Assembly (NCBI GenBank): GCA_003427395.1 | Contig: BFEA01000054.1 | Location: forward strand, 3,465,609 to 3,529,608 | Direction of reading: 5' to 3' | DNA from: Chara braunii | Lineage: Eukaryota > Streptophyta > Charophyceae > Charales > Characeae | DNA: 64,000 bases | Shown here: positions 24,380 to 35,649 of the stretch, piece by piece | Numbering within the stretch: the first letter of the stretch is position 1 | Layout of the letters: every line of letters starts with the position of its first letter | Notes under the pieces: model-generated | What the model was told of the DNA's origin: nothing | Seen by the model: the letters and a program-made list of their open reading frames with translations, nothing else | Databases searched by the model: none | Program-made: the position numbers and the translations under genes

Positions 24380-24713
24380 TTTTTTTTTTTTTTTTTTTTT
24401 TTCCCTCCTTTAAAAAGTCTAGGGTGTTGTAGAGGTCAGTCAGTGTGTGCACAGTGATCACCCGGAACTGTGAGCCGTGGGTGTCCTAGAATATGAGACC
24501 ACCTCCCAACCCATCCTCACGTCAATACTCCTAGCGCACCCCCTGGACCATTGCCCTACCAACGGGCAGGCAACTTGGACCGAACAACACTGATAGGCAC
24601 CAGAGCTGATAGATTGCCCAGCCATGGTGGAAGCGGAATCGGGTCAATTTCACCTCACACTACCTACCTACCACTACTCCTGTAGACACCATATTTTTTG
24701 TGGGTTATTAGAG
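24380..24713 (-). mobile_element. Candidate short A-tailed retroposon
   Basis: A T23 run at 24,380-24,402 marks the A-tail of a minus-strand insert. About 310 bp of non-coding sequence separates it from the next tail (LINE-3, 24,714). The length and tail suit a SINE or a heavily 5'-truncated LINE. A weak TGGTAGGGCAAT block on the minus strand (about 24,545-24,560) resembles a pol III A box, but I cannot find a matching B box. Confidence 0.35.
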
Positions 24714-25097
24714 TTTTTTTTTTTTTTTTTTTTAAGAAAACCCCATTATTATAACTGGCCAGATATGAGTTCAGAGCTAGATCAACCCGGCTTGGAGAAA
24801 AGCAGCGCTGACCATATTAATCCTATTGTCCGACCAGACCAACCCGGCGAGGGATGAATAATAATTCCAGTAAAAAGCAAAGAGAACGAAGCAGACTAAA
24901 GACACAACCTAATTCCCGAAAAGGTAACCGGGCGACCACTCCTGAGTATTCGACCTGTAATTGACTCTTTTGCGAGTCTTTAGGCCTACAGATGTGCCTC
25001 CAAGGTCTCCCGGCCCACCGAGTGACGAGGTAGGGTCTTCCTTGGGCTCTAAAACCTACCCTCAACCTTCTAACTCTAATACCCCGCCCATTTGTAA

Positions 25098-26889
25098 CTA
25101 GAGAAGGAGAGATCTATTCCTCCTACTACTGAACTCCTTCCACCTCCCAGTCAATCCGATCTGAGCCAACTTGACAGTACCATTTGCCCCGTCGTTGTCG
25201 AGACAACCGCCAATCTGTTCTTCTTCGCCCAGGAACGCAAGAACCACAGTCTTGCCCTGTACCACTCTGGGCCTGTTCTGGTGAGTACTTTCTTCGGCCA
25301 ATCCATTGTGATCATCTGTCGAACCGTGGATTTCATGCCACTTTTCATAGCTGCATTTGAAAGATACCTTCTTTGGAACATAATCGAATTGTATTCTTTC
25401 CAGATCCACCATATTGTCACTGCACGAATAGTCGTTGCCACATAGCCCCAGCCTCTGCCATATGTCAAGGAGGGGGGTAAGCACCCCGTTACTGCCCACT
25501 CCAAGTCCCACTTCACTACATCTGGACCTCCCATCTCTTTCCAATGGTGAGCCCACCACTTCCAAATACGCAGTGAGACAGGGCATCTACCCTAGAGGTG
25601 CGAGGGATTCTCTGACCGACGGTGACACTTTACGCATCGTACTTCCACGTCTAGCCCTCTAATGAATGGGGATTCTTCGTCCAACGGAGCGGCATGTACT
25701 ATAAGTCACAAAACTAAAGCACACTGTTTGCTTGGTAGCCGCCTGCTTACCTTCCACATTTCCTTAGAGTACTCTACCGAAAACTCAGTACCAATTGTGG
25801 ATTGAAGGTGGGCTTCCTAAATTTTAGCAGGCGAGATTCCTCCCTGCCTTTGTATTCCCATTCCCAATTTAGAAGTGTACTGGTGTATCTCCGGTTTTCC
25901 TCTGCATCTTTGCCAGCCGTATCTGCCAATGTCCAAGCGCATACAGCGGATGGGTACTCCTTCCATAAGAATCACCGGCCGGATAGTCCCCTTAACAGAA
26001 AAACGTAAGGATACCCTCACTTCTTCCACCAGACATGCTCCCCCTCCCACACGTTCTTCCTTGAAGACCAGTTCACTAGTAGTGATCGAGCCATTCTTGA
26101 TTTGCCTTTCCCAAACCTCCGTCTTGTCCTCACCTACTCGTTTGAACACTTACAAATCCCTTCCGCTGCTTAAGAGTGGGCGATACCATCGACCAACCGG
26201 GTTCGTGCCTTGTAAGAGTCTTTTCCAATCTTCAGGGATTGCTTGGATAAGCTCGTCCTGTCTGGCCTGAACATGCCACAGTCTTTCCAGTTCAACTCTC
26301 AATGATTTCGCGGTTCTCCATCCAGGCAGTTGGTCATCCCATATGTCTTCGACACGCAATACGCCCTTTTCAACCCAGGTCCTCTCAAAGTTTCCCTTAC
26401 CCGAGATTGCGAATGTAGACCCATCTTGTCTTCTAATCCACTGGTTTTCAAAGATGGGCTCTCTCAATATCTTATCACGGGTCTGGGGTTCCCTCACCGG
26501 TCCTGGCACGAGAGACTTCCAAGCTTGCAGGACCCCATGCCAAAATTGCGACTTCATTTGTCTCCGCTGGTAGGATTGCATGGTCAGTAGCAGCCACACG
26601 TCCCCCCCCTGCTTAGATCCCATTTCTTTGCAAGTATATATTCGGTGAGGGCAACCCAACTCCTGTCTTTCGTATCGAATGTTGCCATTACCAGCCATTT
26701 GCACAACAATGCCGAGTTATGGCACTGTGGGTCCAATAGTGCATGACCACCTTCCTCCTTTGTTGCAGTAAGTTTCACCCACGCTAGTTTAGACATATGA
26801 CCTTGATTTGCCTTTGCGTCTGGCTTCCATATATATTTAGAGGTTGTCGATCTAATGTTCTTTGCTGCTTTCTTCCCCATCCATCTCAC
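25098..26889 (-). pseudogene. LINE-3 ORF2, post-RT region and zf-RVT finger
   Basis: Frames 26889-26584 and 26704-26150 give the post-RT block (KYIWKPDAKANQGHMSKLAW, ALLCKWLVMATFD, then ILREPIFENQWI and WVEKGVLRVEDIWD) that matches the intact copy in insert B. The finger CVKC...H...C is readable near 25,650-25,600 but with a stop inside it. Frame 25534-25151 holds the tail after the finger (IWWIWKEYNSIMFQRR). Several stops and frame changes break the region. Confidence 0.75.
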
Positions 26890-26899
26890 TGCACCAACA

Positions 26900-28274
26900 T
26901 ACTAGAGCTGAGAGAACACTAAAGCGTTCAAAACCAGAATTATGTCAAACAACGATAGGCCTTGTGTCGTCTTTCATCTTTGAATTTGGTGCTCAACTTG
27001 CTCCAATAGTTGCTTATCTTGTACCTCTACGCAATTCTTGAGAGACACTTGCGCACCCAAAAAAATTTTTGATGCATCAGCGGGAACTTTTTTCATTCCC
27101 AGATCCATACAAATGGTAAACTGATCGGGTAAGAAATATACCGACTTCACCCAATTTACTTGAGCCTCGCACAACTCACAATAATTTAACTGCCATAAGA
27201 GAATCTACTGTATTTCTAGAGACAATTGTCAAATCGTTCGCCAAGGCGCTTCCTTTGAATTGGGACAGTCCACGAGTACACAATCCAACAATGTAAGAGT
27301 TGTGTTTCACGTTATTAAGCAGCACGTCCATCTGCATGACAAAAAGCAGCGGCGCTAGCGGACATCCCTGCCGAAGCGAGCGAGTCGATGGAAAGGCTGA
27401 GGATATTCTCTCATTTATCATCATAGAGGTTGTGACATGGAAGTACATGGCTTTCACCCATGTAAAATAGTTTGGACCAATGCCCATGTGCCTCGTTGTG
27501 GTCCGAATGAATGGCCAACTGACCCTACCGTAGGCCTTCTCCAAATCAAGGAGGAGGACAACTATATCCAGTTGCTCTTCAGCTATGATTTCCATAGACT
27601 CAATCAGTATGACGATGTTATCCAGGATTGACCTTCCTTTTACAAAGGCGCCCTGATCAACCTCCACAAAGTTTGGCAAATAATCAGCAAGCCTGATAGC
27701 TAGTGTCTTTGCTAACAATGTCTACATTGTGTTCAACAAGGATATGGAGCGTCAATTGCGGATATTACTTTTATCACTTTTTTTAAATAAAAGTGTAATA
27801 ATCCTTCTTTTCATACAGACTGACAGATTTATTTCCAATAGGACCTCATTGTAAATCTGGACCAACTCCTCGCGGAACATGTCCCAAAACCGGAGAAAAA
27901 AATTGATAGGGAGACCGTCTTCTCCTGGAGCCTTTCCTTTCGTCATTTGGTCGGCGGCATGAGTCAGTTCCTCTTTAGAGATCGGTTTGTCCAACGCTGT
28001 CGTACCTTCTGACGAGATTCTAACGTGGGTGTTGGCCCAAAAGGGTGATATTCCTTTAAGGTCCATATCCGCCTCTTCAGGTGGTCTGCGTGACGTCAGG
28101 ATATCCTGAAAATAGGTCACGGCGTACTCGCGCATCCCTGCTTTCTCTGTCGTCTTGCGGATTAGGGTCAAAGGGGTGACCTAGTTCTTTCATAATCCGA
28201 TGCTGAGGGGTTTTGCGGTTAACCAAAACAAAAGTTCCCTCTGTCATAGAGTCTAGTTTCTCCATCCCTTTCAC
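26900..28274 (-). pseudogene. LINE-3 ORF2, linker and reverse transcriptase
   Basis: Frame 28171-27752 carries the linker with MTKGKAPGEDGLPINFFLRF and the RT entry IITLLFKKSDK. Frame 27718-27176 carries TLAIRLADYLP, QGAFVKGRSILDN, LLLDLEKAYGRV (box A, catalytic Asp kept, the following AYD changed to AYG), TRSLRQGCPLAPLLFVMQ and box C as ALANDLTIV. In box C the second Asp pair has become N-D, so one metal-binding residue is lost. Frame 27174-26974 is the thumb. Not functional. Confidence 0.8.
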
Positions 28275-28506
28275 CTTGCAGTGTTTTTGTCATCTTTTCT
28301 GTTTGGCTATTTGGATTTCCTCCCACTTGAGTAACCAACGGATCCTTTCCTTAGATCAATAAGCATCGGACACCAGGTGCTCTCCCATGGCTGCTTTCCT
28401 CATGTATTTTTCGTTTACAGACTCATTCTTTCTTATTTCTGGTGTAGGCTTTGATGATAGAAAGCACAATCAGACCTTTAGAGATAATCCGCAACCCTGT
28501 TGTGAG

Positions 28507-29388
28507 TCATTCCCCCCTAGAGGGGAATATACTTCTGGTGGTTTGCCAGACGTCATTTTGATGTTGCACCCATTGCATAATCCCTGGGTCATTCAGGTTT
28601 TTCGTGTTCAGCCTAAAATAACCCCGCTCTCTATCTACACACGGTCCAGGGACAAATCGAGCTAGTATTGGATAATGATCTGACATGGGATCGCCCACCG
28701 TGTTGATGGACAACAACTAATCCCATGCAGTTGCCCTGACGAATATCATGTCCAATCTTCGTTGTCTGCCCGTTGGTACTGATGTTAGTTGACCCCGGCT
28801 AGCTGGGTGCCAAGTAAATCCATACTCGTTTGGGTGAGTTACCCGATATGCATCTATTAGACCCAGTCTCTCAAGCAATGCCATCAATATTTTTGCATAT
28901 GTTCGGATAGGTGTAACATACAGTGTGTCGATGTCTGGATTTAGCACTGTGTTCCAATCACCGGCAAGCACCAGGTTATCTACATCAAGAATGAAGTCTG
29001 TTAGATCAGACAGAAAATGTAGGCGTTCCCTCCGGTCTGAAGGGGCATAAATACACATCACTGCCCAAGATTCATCAGCAATAACACCTTTGACCCATAC
29101 CCGACAACCCCAGTTGTCAAAGCACTCATCAACCCATTCAAAGTCTAGGTCCCTATGGATTAGTATTGCGGTCCCCCCTCTCGTCCCCTGGGCCAGAGCC
29201 CAGAGTTGCGGCCCATCCCACCACCTACCCAATCCGGCTATCCTGTGAGAGTCCAGGTTGGCCTCTTGCAAACATACAATTTGGGCTTTGTGCTTGTGGA
29301 TCCAAGTTTTAATCCGACTATGTTTATCTTTTCTATTTTGATCCACCAAACCCCTCACATTCCAAGATGCTAGCGACACTTGGTTCAC
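28507..29388 (-). pseudogene. LINE-3 ORF2, endonuclease domain
   Basis: From the ORF2 start region the protein reads ASWNVRGLVDQNRKDK, CLQEANL (usual QETKL altered to QEANL), GTRGGTAILIH, VMCIYAPSDRRERLHF, LAGDWNTVLNPDIDTL, RQRRLDMIFVRA. An in-frame stop at 28,717-28,719 interrupts it; the same frame continues with DPMSDHYPILARF, so the SDH catalytic end is still present. Apart from the stop the domain is well preserved. No ATG is at the very start: the frame opens with GTG inside ACGTGAAC, overlapping the ORF1 stop. Confidence 0.85.
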
Positions 29389-30341
29389 GTCTGTGGGCCA
29401 CGGTCGGAATGTTCATGGATACGTCCACTTCCACTGGGCATGGAGGGAATTTTCCTCCGCCTTGTGTCAGTTACCGATCGAGACGTCCCCCAGGGGGAGG
29501 TAAGGCTATCTCTGGAAAAAAAAGATGACTGATTTCTGCCTTTTAGCTTTTTGTTGCATTCTGCCACAAATTCCGATAGGAGACCATGCTCAAGGCATAC
29601 GTTTGCCAGGTTCGGGTTGTCTGTTCCAGGCGCCCATACAAATCCTTCCAATTCCAGTGCGGGGAATGCGTCGGGGGGGATCCGGAGATCAACAAATGGA
29701 ACATACAAACGGTGGCACACCCCCGTCGGATACTGACGCACTGCCCTGCCCATCGTGACATTGGGGACCACTCGACAGGGATAGCGATTCTTTAGCAAGT
29801 GCCTCACGTAATTTAGAATTGTTTCATTGATCGAAGGGAGCTCCGTGGGGAAGGAGGTCATCCTCAGACATCCATCCCTCGAGTCGTGGCATAGCACGAG
29901 TGCCCCTTGTGAATGTGGTATGCAGATCACCGGGACAATGCGTTTAGAAGCCGTCACTGCGTATCGGGGGACTGATACCATACCCACCATAACATCTAAG
30001 TCGGGCTCTTTAGCATGTGCCTGGCCCAAGTGCCAGAGTGCCTCCGAAGCTGGGAGCACTGATGGGGCCGAGGATTGTCCTTCCGAAAAGCTCAATGATC
30101 TAGACGACTTCTCTCCGATAATACCTTCAGTGTGCGTGCGTCGTTGCTTTGTTGGGCATTTTCTACCCCTCGCCAACGGACCTGCCATGTGCACATTCGC
30201 TGTATTAACCTCCTCCTGCACCGAGCCCTGCCTTACCTCTTGTTGTGATGAAGATCCTTGCTCCCGAGTCCCGCCTTCCAAGTGAGGTGATTGTATGTTT
30301 TTTGCAGAAGGGTCTAACATTTTGTTCTGTCCTGCTGTCAC
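29385..30341 (-). pseudogene. LINE-3 ORF1, C-terminal part with conserved extra domain
   Basis: This 318-codon frame starts with a hydrophilic region (ARGRKCPTKQRRTHTEG). From about residue 114 to 262 it contains the domain shared with LINE-1, LINE-4 and insert B: VPVICIPHSQGALVLCHDS, PTELPSINETILNYVRHLL, YVPFVDLRIPPDAF. It ends at 29,385, overlapping the start of ORF2. It is separated from the N-terminal half by a frameshift and by the duplicated G-rich block at 30.7-30.95 kb. Confidence 0.65.
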
Positions 30342-30710
30342 AATCTGTTCTGAACGGTCAACCAGCTGTTGGTTTAACGAAGTTTCTTCCGTCGTACCTC
30401 CTGCAGAGCCAGCACCCCCTATCTTGTGACATTTCCCACTTCCGCCTACCTCCTAGGTGGCTGGCATTGGGTCTGCCCCCTGGGGGGATTGATCAGTTAC
30501 CCCTGGGGGCGAAGGTACCGGTTCAAATACCGGATTGATGCGGTCACTGTACTGTGGGAGAGGAGTTGGGTTGAAGCCTTGGCTCATCACTAGCGCAGAT
30601 CTGGACTCCAAGGTCATGAACGCCAGGTACAGGGGAGCTGTTTTGATAAGCTTGCGAGGACATTCTAAAGTTCACGAAGAATTGGTGAGCTGACGTGCTC
30701 GTGGGAAGAG

Positions 30711-30945
30711 ACCCTAAGCTCGGTACAAATCCTGGTGCTTGTACCCTTGGTTTCCGAAGTTGTTACTTGCCGGGGGAGGGTTTGCCGGGGAGGGATGGTA
30801 TTCTGTGCCCTGCATGTTCGTAGAGGGAAACCCTAAGCTCGGTACAAGTCCTGGTGCTTGTGCCTCTGGGTTTCCGAAGTTGGACCTTGGGGGGGGGGGG
30901 GGGGGGGGGGGTTGACGGGGAGGGATGGTATCCTGTGCCCTGCGT
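30711..30945. repeat. Tandem duplication of 119 bp with a 23-G run
   Basis: CCCTAAGCTCGGTACAA occurs at 30,712 and 30,831, and the two copies stay alike through CTGGTGCTTGT, TTTCCGAAGTT and GGGGAGGGATGGTAT. The second copy carries 23 consecutive G at 30,889-30,911. It lies inside LINE-3 ORF1 and, in minus-strand reading, creates the PPPPPPP stretch. Confidence 0.9.
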
Positions 30946-31979
30946 ATGCGAGGTGGGTATCGTCAGATAGGGTTGTGGGGCACTAGGGTGCGGTGCGTGT
31001 GTGGCTGATGAAGGGACTGACGGAGGCCAAGGAGAGCCACCAGCTGGTTGTCGAAACGTCGGGCGAGGATGAGTCCCCTGTGTTACCGGGGGGGGGGCTG
31101 ATGAATTCGAATGCGGCTGATGGCTCGACGATGGGGCTGCACCATAAGTCGTGTGGTGCAATGGATGGTCGGGGCAGGACGGACTATCTTCCGTATGATA
31201 GAACCATTTGCATTTCTTACACCAATCCATTGCTTGTGAGACAAATTCTAGTTTAGAGTGTTCTCCATCTTTCTCGAATTCCAGCTTCTCCCTCCATGTT
31301 TTCCTCGCTCCTGGTGCGAGATCCAGTTTCACATTCATCAAGCGTGGAAAGTGGCTGTCCTTTTGTGGAGGGTACATCTTAAGGATCTTGGCCATGGAGT
31401 TTTCCACAGCCCAGTGCAGGTGACACATAGCCCGCAGGGAAACCCTGATAGCCGTCACCCAGAACTTTCCTGCTGCCTCCTGGGCTTTCAGGTCGTCCAA
31501 TTCCTTCTTTGTAGCCCATCTTCGGAATTGGACTGGGTAGCGGATATCAAGGCTACCCTGTATTTTTGGGTCTCGAAACACAATTTGGTCGGAGGCTTTG
31601 TTAATCATAAAGTCTGCAATCTCTTTCGTTGTTGCCACATACGACAAGACATTGGCCCCTTCATACTTAACCCTCCCTCTTTTCAACGAGGGTTGACTGC
31701 CGGGTAAGCATACCAACCATCTTCGTAAATGCGGATAAGCATCTCCTTGATCTTGTTCGGGAGAGCCTTTGAATCTTCCTGGAAAATGAAGACCACCATT
31801 CTTTCCTTCAACCAACGCACAACAATATCGTCAATCTTTGGGTTTAGGGTAATCGTGGCCGACCTACCTTCTATTACCACAGTTCCATGGTCCAAGCCTT
31901 CCGGAAAGATGCCATCCTCTATGAATTTTTCAACCATCGAGCGGATTCGCTCATCCTCGAGGTCAACGCTAGCAGCCAT
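30763..31979 (-). pseudogene. LINE-3 ORF1, N-terminal domain and CCHC knuckle
   Basis: The likely start is the ATG at 31,979 (MAASVDLEDERIRSMVEKF). The first 100 residues include IVVRWLKERMVVFIFQEDSK and IRIYEDGW, conserved in all LINEs here. A frameshift near 31,690 moves the reading to frame 31815-30763, with VLSYVATTKEIADFM, KFWVTAIRVSLRA, PRLMNVKLDLAPGAR and the knuckle CKKCKWFYHTEDSPSC (C-x2-C-x4-H-x6-C). The remaining 130 residues are Pro/Ser/His-rich and end in the G-run region. Presumed role: binding element RNA. Confidence 0.75.
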
Positions 31980-32040
31980 CCTGGCATCCGTCTCCTTACA
32001 CTCTCCTAAAAAAAGTAATAACAACGCGCAAGAATACCTA

Positions 32041-32923
32041 ACTTAACCAAAATGTTCCTAATTGCGAGGCTCAAATGAATGAGGAGAGAGGGTATACTCA
32101 TATTATCAGTTAGAAGGTATGGATCGTAGGTTTACCGCCACTCTTCCTCAGTATGTTTCAGTTTGCAGGTCCAACCTAGCGTAAACTCTGCTCCGATGCG
32201 ACCGCTCGCCTCATGACCGACCGCTCCATGTCGCTTACCCAGGAGCCTGCCTGTGGACTAACGACGTCCCCATCAGAGTGCTAGGTACAGAGCCCCTTGG
32301 TTAACTTCGACACCATTCTCTTCCGATGCGGCACTTGAGGCGGGCAGATATCTCAGCGACTGTTCATAGTCCTTGCGGCGCCCGATCAATGATGGGGATG
32401 TCGGGATCTGCGCCACTAATAATATCCGGAGGCCTGGGGCGCTGTTACCATGGAACTCGTCACGCCTTCCACCGTCCGTCGGCTGCTCGCCATGAAGGTT
32501 GCTCTCCTCCTATGCTTAGCTATTCCACTGGGTCTTTACACTAATAATATCCGATAGCTTGCTCTCCTCCTATGCTTAGCTATTCCACTGGGTCTTTACA
32601 CCTTGGACGTTGCCAAAGAGGGGCTCGTCATTTCACATCCTTCACATAGGTTGTACATCCCTCCTCAAGGACTCCTCACCAGCCCCTATACCTCCCATAC
32701 GCAGTAGCGATGGTTGACGTCCCCAAGAAGACATGAAGTGGTGGTTGTCTCCCTCCTTCACTGTGACCGTGAAGAGTGAGGATGAGCACCGGCGGACTAC
32801 TGCCGGCAACGCGTCACCGTGTCCCCCGTTATTAGAGAATTGGGGCCTCGCCACACCACTCTCGAAATTTGGAAAAAAAAAGTAAAAAAAAAGGAAAAAA
32901 AAAAAAAGTGAAAAGGACAAAAA
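32041..32923. other. Unassigned spacer between LINE-3 and the U6 copy
   Basis: It contains a direct repeat of 43 bp (TTGCTCTCCTCCTATGCTTA...) at 32,499-32,541 and 32,559-32,601, offset by exactly 60 bp, and an A-rich block at 32,871-32,923 just ahead of the U6 sequence. No gene is recognised. Confidence 0.7.
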
Positions 32924-33042
32924 GTCCTTCGGGACATCCGTTAAAATTGGAACGATGTCCTTCGGGACATCCGTAAAAATTGGAACGATACAAAGAAGAT
33001 TAGCACGGCCCCTGCACAAGGATGACACACATAAATTGAGAA
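32924..33042 (+). pseudogene. U6: U6 snRNA retrocopy with duplicated 5' end
   Basis: The sequence matches plant-type U6 from GTCCTTCGGGACATCCG through TTGGAACGATACAAAGAAGA, GGCCCCTGCACAAGGATGAC to CATAAATTGAGAA. The first 33 nt occur twice in tandem: 32,924-32,956 alone, then 32,957 onward as the start of the longer copy. Substitutions (AGCATGG to AGCACGG, CGCAAGG to CACAAGG) and loss of the 3' end point to a pseudogene. It is preceded by an A-rich stretch rather than a pol III promoter. Confidence 0.85.
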
Positions 33043-33084
33043 TTCGAGAATTAAAAAGAAAGAAAAGGCCCGGGGCAGTGATGG

Positions 33085-33130
33085 GGAATTAGCGCTAATG
33101 TTGGCCTGCGCTAATCTTAGCGCTAATTCC
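33085..33130. repeat. Perfect 14-bp inverted repeat
   Basis: GGAATTAGCGCTAA (33,085-33,098) is the exact reverse complement of TTAGCGCTAATTCC (33,117-33,130), with an 18-nt loop that itself contains GCGCTAAT. A further CTAATTAGCGCC follows at 33,151. The remaining sequence to 33,600 shows no feature except its position upstream of LINE-4 ORF1. Confidence 0.85.
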
Positions 33131-33602
33131 GTCTCCAGGTGACGCTAACCCTAATTAGCGCCGCGCCTCAATGTTGGATTTCACATCGACATCCACCACT
33201 GACCAAGTATATCACGCGTTTTCTGTAGCAGGTTACACTCGCGCCATCGCGTAGATGGTGTTACCTCTTGTGGGTAACAGGTGGTTGAGTGTCCCGTCCC
33301 CCCCCTCTTCCTTTTGCTTGGCTATTCCTACAATTTGGCTAAGTCTATCTTTCACGAAGCGATCAGGAGCGTTTCATGTACCTGTGGAGAACCCTGCTCG
33401 GCGGCTGCAGCGTCGGGCATCAGAAGCAGTCCCCGCCACTACATGGTATAACTCTCCCCCTTACCTCTTCACGACGATGGGTTTTGGCAAAGGTAATCAG
33501 TAGGATTTTCTGATTCACTGTGGATTCTGCTATTTAACGTTGTCTGTTTTGTTTTAAACTTGAGCACTGTAGCTGTGACGAGATCTTCAAAGTGCGGAAC
33601 CA

Positions 33603-34470
33603 TGGACGACGACACTGGGGCGGAAGCCTCGGCGCCGCCGCCCATTGACCCGGCCTTTCGCAAGCAAGTGCGGGCCATGCTGGAGGCCTGTTTTCTGGAC
33701 GAGAAACGGCCAGAAGGCCTTCACCATGGCGAAATTGACTCTAGCCCCTTTCATTCTCGTCTAAGAGTCGACCCCCAGATCAGGCAGATTCAAGAGGAGT
33801 GGCTAGGGGAACGGGCTATACTCGTGGTCTTTGAAAACGAGACCGGAATCTTGTCCGTCCCAGTTAAGAAACAAATGGTGCGTGTCTATGAGGCAGCCTG
33901 GGTCAAAGCAGGCCTATTACCGCAGGATCACAAGAAGGGTTGTTTCATTCATGAAGGGAAAAACCTAGCTACGTATATCACGGGATCTAAAGCACATGTT
34001 GATTGGATGAAGAGTGTGGGCTATGATAAGATTGAGTTTGAGGATGCAACCTATCGAGTTGACTTCCGACCGTACCTCCCATACTTCGAAATGGAAAAAT
34101 TAAAAGAAATGATGAAGTATAAGTTTTTTTGGATTCGCTGCTTGAATGTGCCAGTGACAGCAATCTTTTGCGTTTCCACATAGAGAAGACGATGGGGAAA
34201 ATTCTTAAGATGCACGACTACAACCAGACAAGAACGAACCATCGATTGCGAATATTCGCTTTGACTTGGAGTCGGCAGCACGGTTCACATTTCATCCTTC
34301 TCTCACGATTGAACTTTCGGAAGCAGAGTCAATCGATCTAGATGTCGTTAATGCCTCTACCCCTTATTGGTCCTCATGTCGCTGGTGGTTTAACGCTGCC
34401 AGGAAAGCACAGCGAAGAAACAATGCGGCTAAAGAGGGTCAGACTTCGACGCTCCCAAAGGAAACCTTAT
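33603..34470 (+). pseudogene. LINE-4 ORF1, N-terminal domain
   Basis: The start is the ATG at 33,603 (MDDDTGAEASAPPPID). Conserved blocks follow: IQEEWLGERAILVVFENETG, KKQMVRVYEAAWV, NLATYITGSKAHVDWM, KFFWIRCLNVPVTAI. The frame stops at 34,183; a shifted frame continues with EKTMGKILKMHDY, and then a third with PYWSSCRWWF near 34,360, where the CCHC knuckle is mutated beyond recognition (one Cys left). Same family as the other ORF1 proteins here. Confidence 0.75.
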
Positions 34471-35640
34471 CAGGAACGGGCACGAGATAGTCGTTTCTCA
34501 CAACATCGGAGCGAGGGATATCTCCCCCCGCCATCGTTATCATACACGTCCATTTTTGCGAATAAATTACATGATACGTTTTCTCACTTGGGACAAGCAT
34601 GGCGCCCCACAGGCAGAGTTAAGCTGCCAACGGGTGCTGAAACATCAGCAGAAAAGACCGCACCAGAAACTCTGATGGAGATGCACAAGTCTAGAGAGTC
34701 TGATGCAGTTCAAATCAATTTCGAGTGCAACGAGGAACCCCAGGATAATAGGGCCGAAAATAACATAGTTTTGAACGAAGATGCTATGGATATAAGGATT
34801 CCGGAAGCCGGGACTTCCCTTGCTCTCACAGTGGTAAAACAACAGGTGTCCCCTAAGGGAAGTGGGCGAAAAAAATCATCTAAACGGGCGAGAAGGTCTG
34901 AGACAGGCATGGAACAAAGCACACGCTGCAACTCCTCTGATGGATTGAAGCAGAACCCAAGCAAGAGGAGCACGACTCCATCACTACCGAGCCCGCTGAG
35001 ACATTCCAGAAGACCTTGGCCCTGACGGAAGGCCGGGAGTGACAACACTCGAAAAAGGGGAGTTGATCTTCAAGTATGTGGTCTCAATCTTCTGTGTTCC
35101 TTCGAACCAAGGCCCACAGGCCGTGGTCTTCAGAGACCAGAAGGGACACAAGTCCTTCCCGGTCACGGTTACCACAGATGATCCCTCAGAGTCTTCGGTG
35201 GCCATCTTAGCGAAGGAGATTGTGCAGAACAAATTTCTGAGTAGGCTGATCCCTGGTATCAAGCTTACTCGCCACCTGATTCTGAATGTGACAGGACGCA
35301 AACTGGCCCTATTTTATGCCTATTTGGACGCCCGCCCTCTGAGCAAGGACCAACTTAAAGAACTTAATATTTCTTACATCCCAATAGCACAACTGGCAAA
35401 TCATGAGGATCCAGGCTTAAAAAGCACCCACATAATGGAAGGGGTGAACACCTCCTCCCTGGCACGTTGCCTGGCACAATCGTCCAATAGAAACTTGTTG
35501 TTTTCTGCACAACTCAACTCAACACTCAGACTCAACTGGTCATCCCCAAGGCTAGTGGACTTTGAGAAAGGACCGAGACGCAGGAAATCAGGACTCCAAC
35601 AAGGCACTACAGACCAGATCCATCCTATGACCGGTCGAAC
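34342..35640 (+). pseudogene. LINE-4 ORF1, linker and conserved C-terminal domain
   Basis: Frame 34342-35025 is a basic and acidic low-complexity linker. After a frameshift, frame 35039-35836 gives the C-terminal domain: FKYVVSIFCVPSNQGPQAVV, SSVAILAKEIVQNKF, LALFYAYLDARPLSKDQ, ISYIPIAQL (about residues 10-130). In this copy the frame then runs on into endonuclease sequence without a stop, an ORF1-ORF2 junction lost by mutation. Confidence 0.65.
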
Positions 35641-35649
35641 AGGCTATAA

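Larger units (their letters stand above)
24714..32040 (-). mobile_element. LINE-3: nearly full-length L1-type retrotransposon
   Basis: The T20 run at 24,714-24,733 is the A-tail. Upstream on the minus strand, about 7.3 kb contains all expected modules in order: ORF1 (31,979 to about 29,385), ORF2 endonuclease (29,388-28,507), RT (28,274-27,176), post-RT and zf-RVT (26,889-25,098). ORF1 and ORF2 meet in a TGA/GTGA-type overlap. Stops and frameshifts show it is inactive. No clear target duplication was found at the two ends. Confidence 0.9.

Noticed and set aside
32924-33042. Functional U6 snRNA gene
   Set aside because: The core is mutated, the 5' end is duplicated, the 3' end and T-run terminator are missing, and no upstream pol III promoter elements are seen. 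The same applies to the copy at 49,707.
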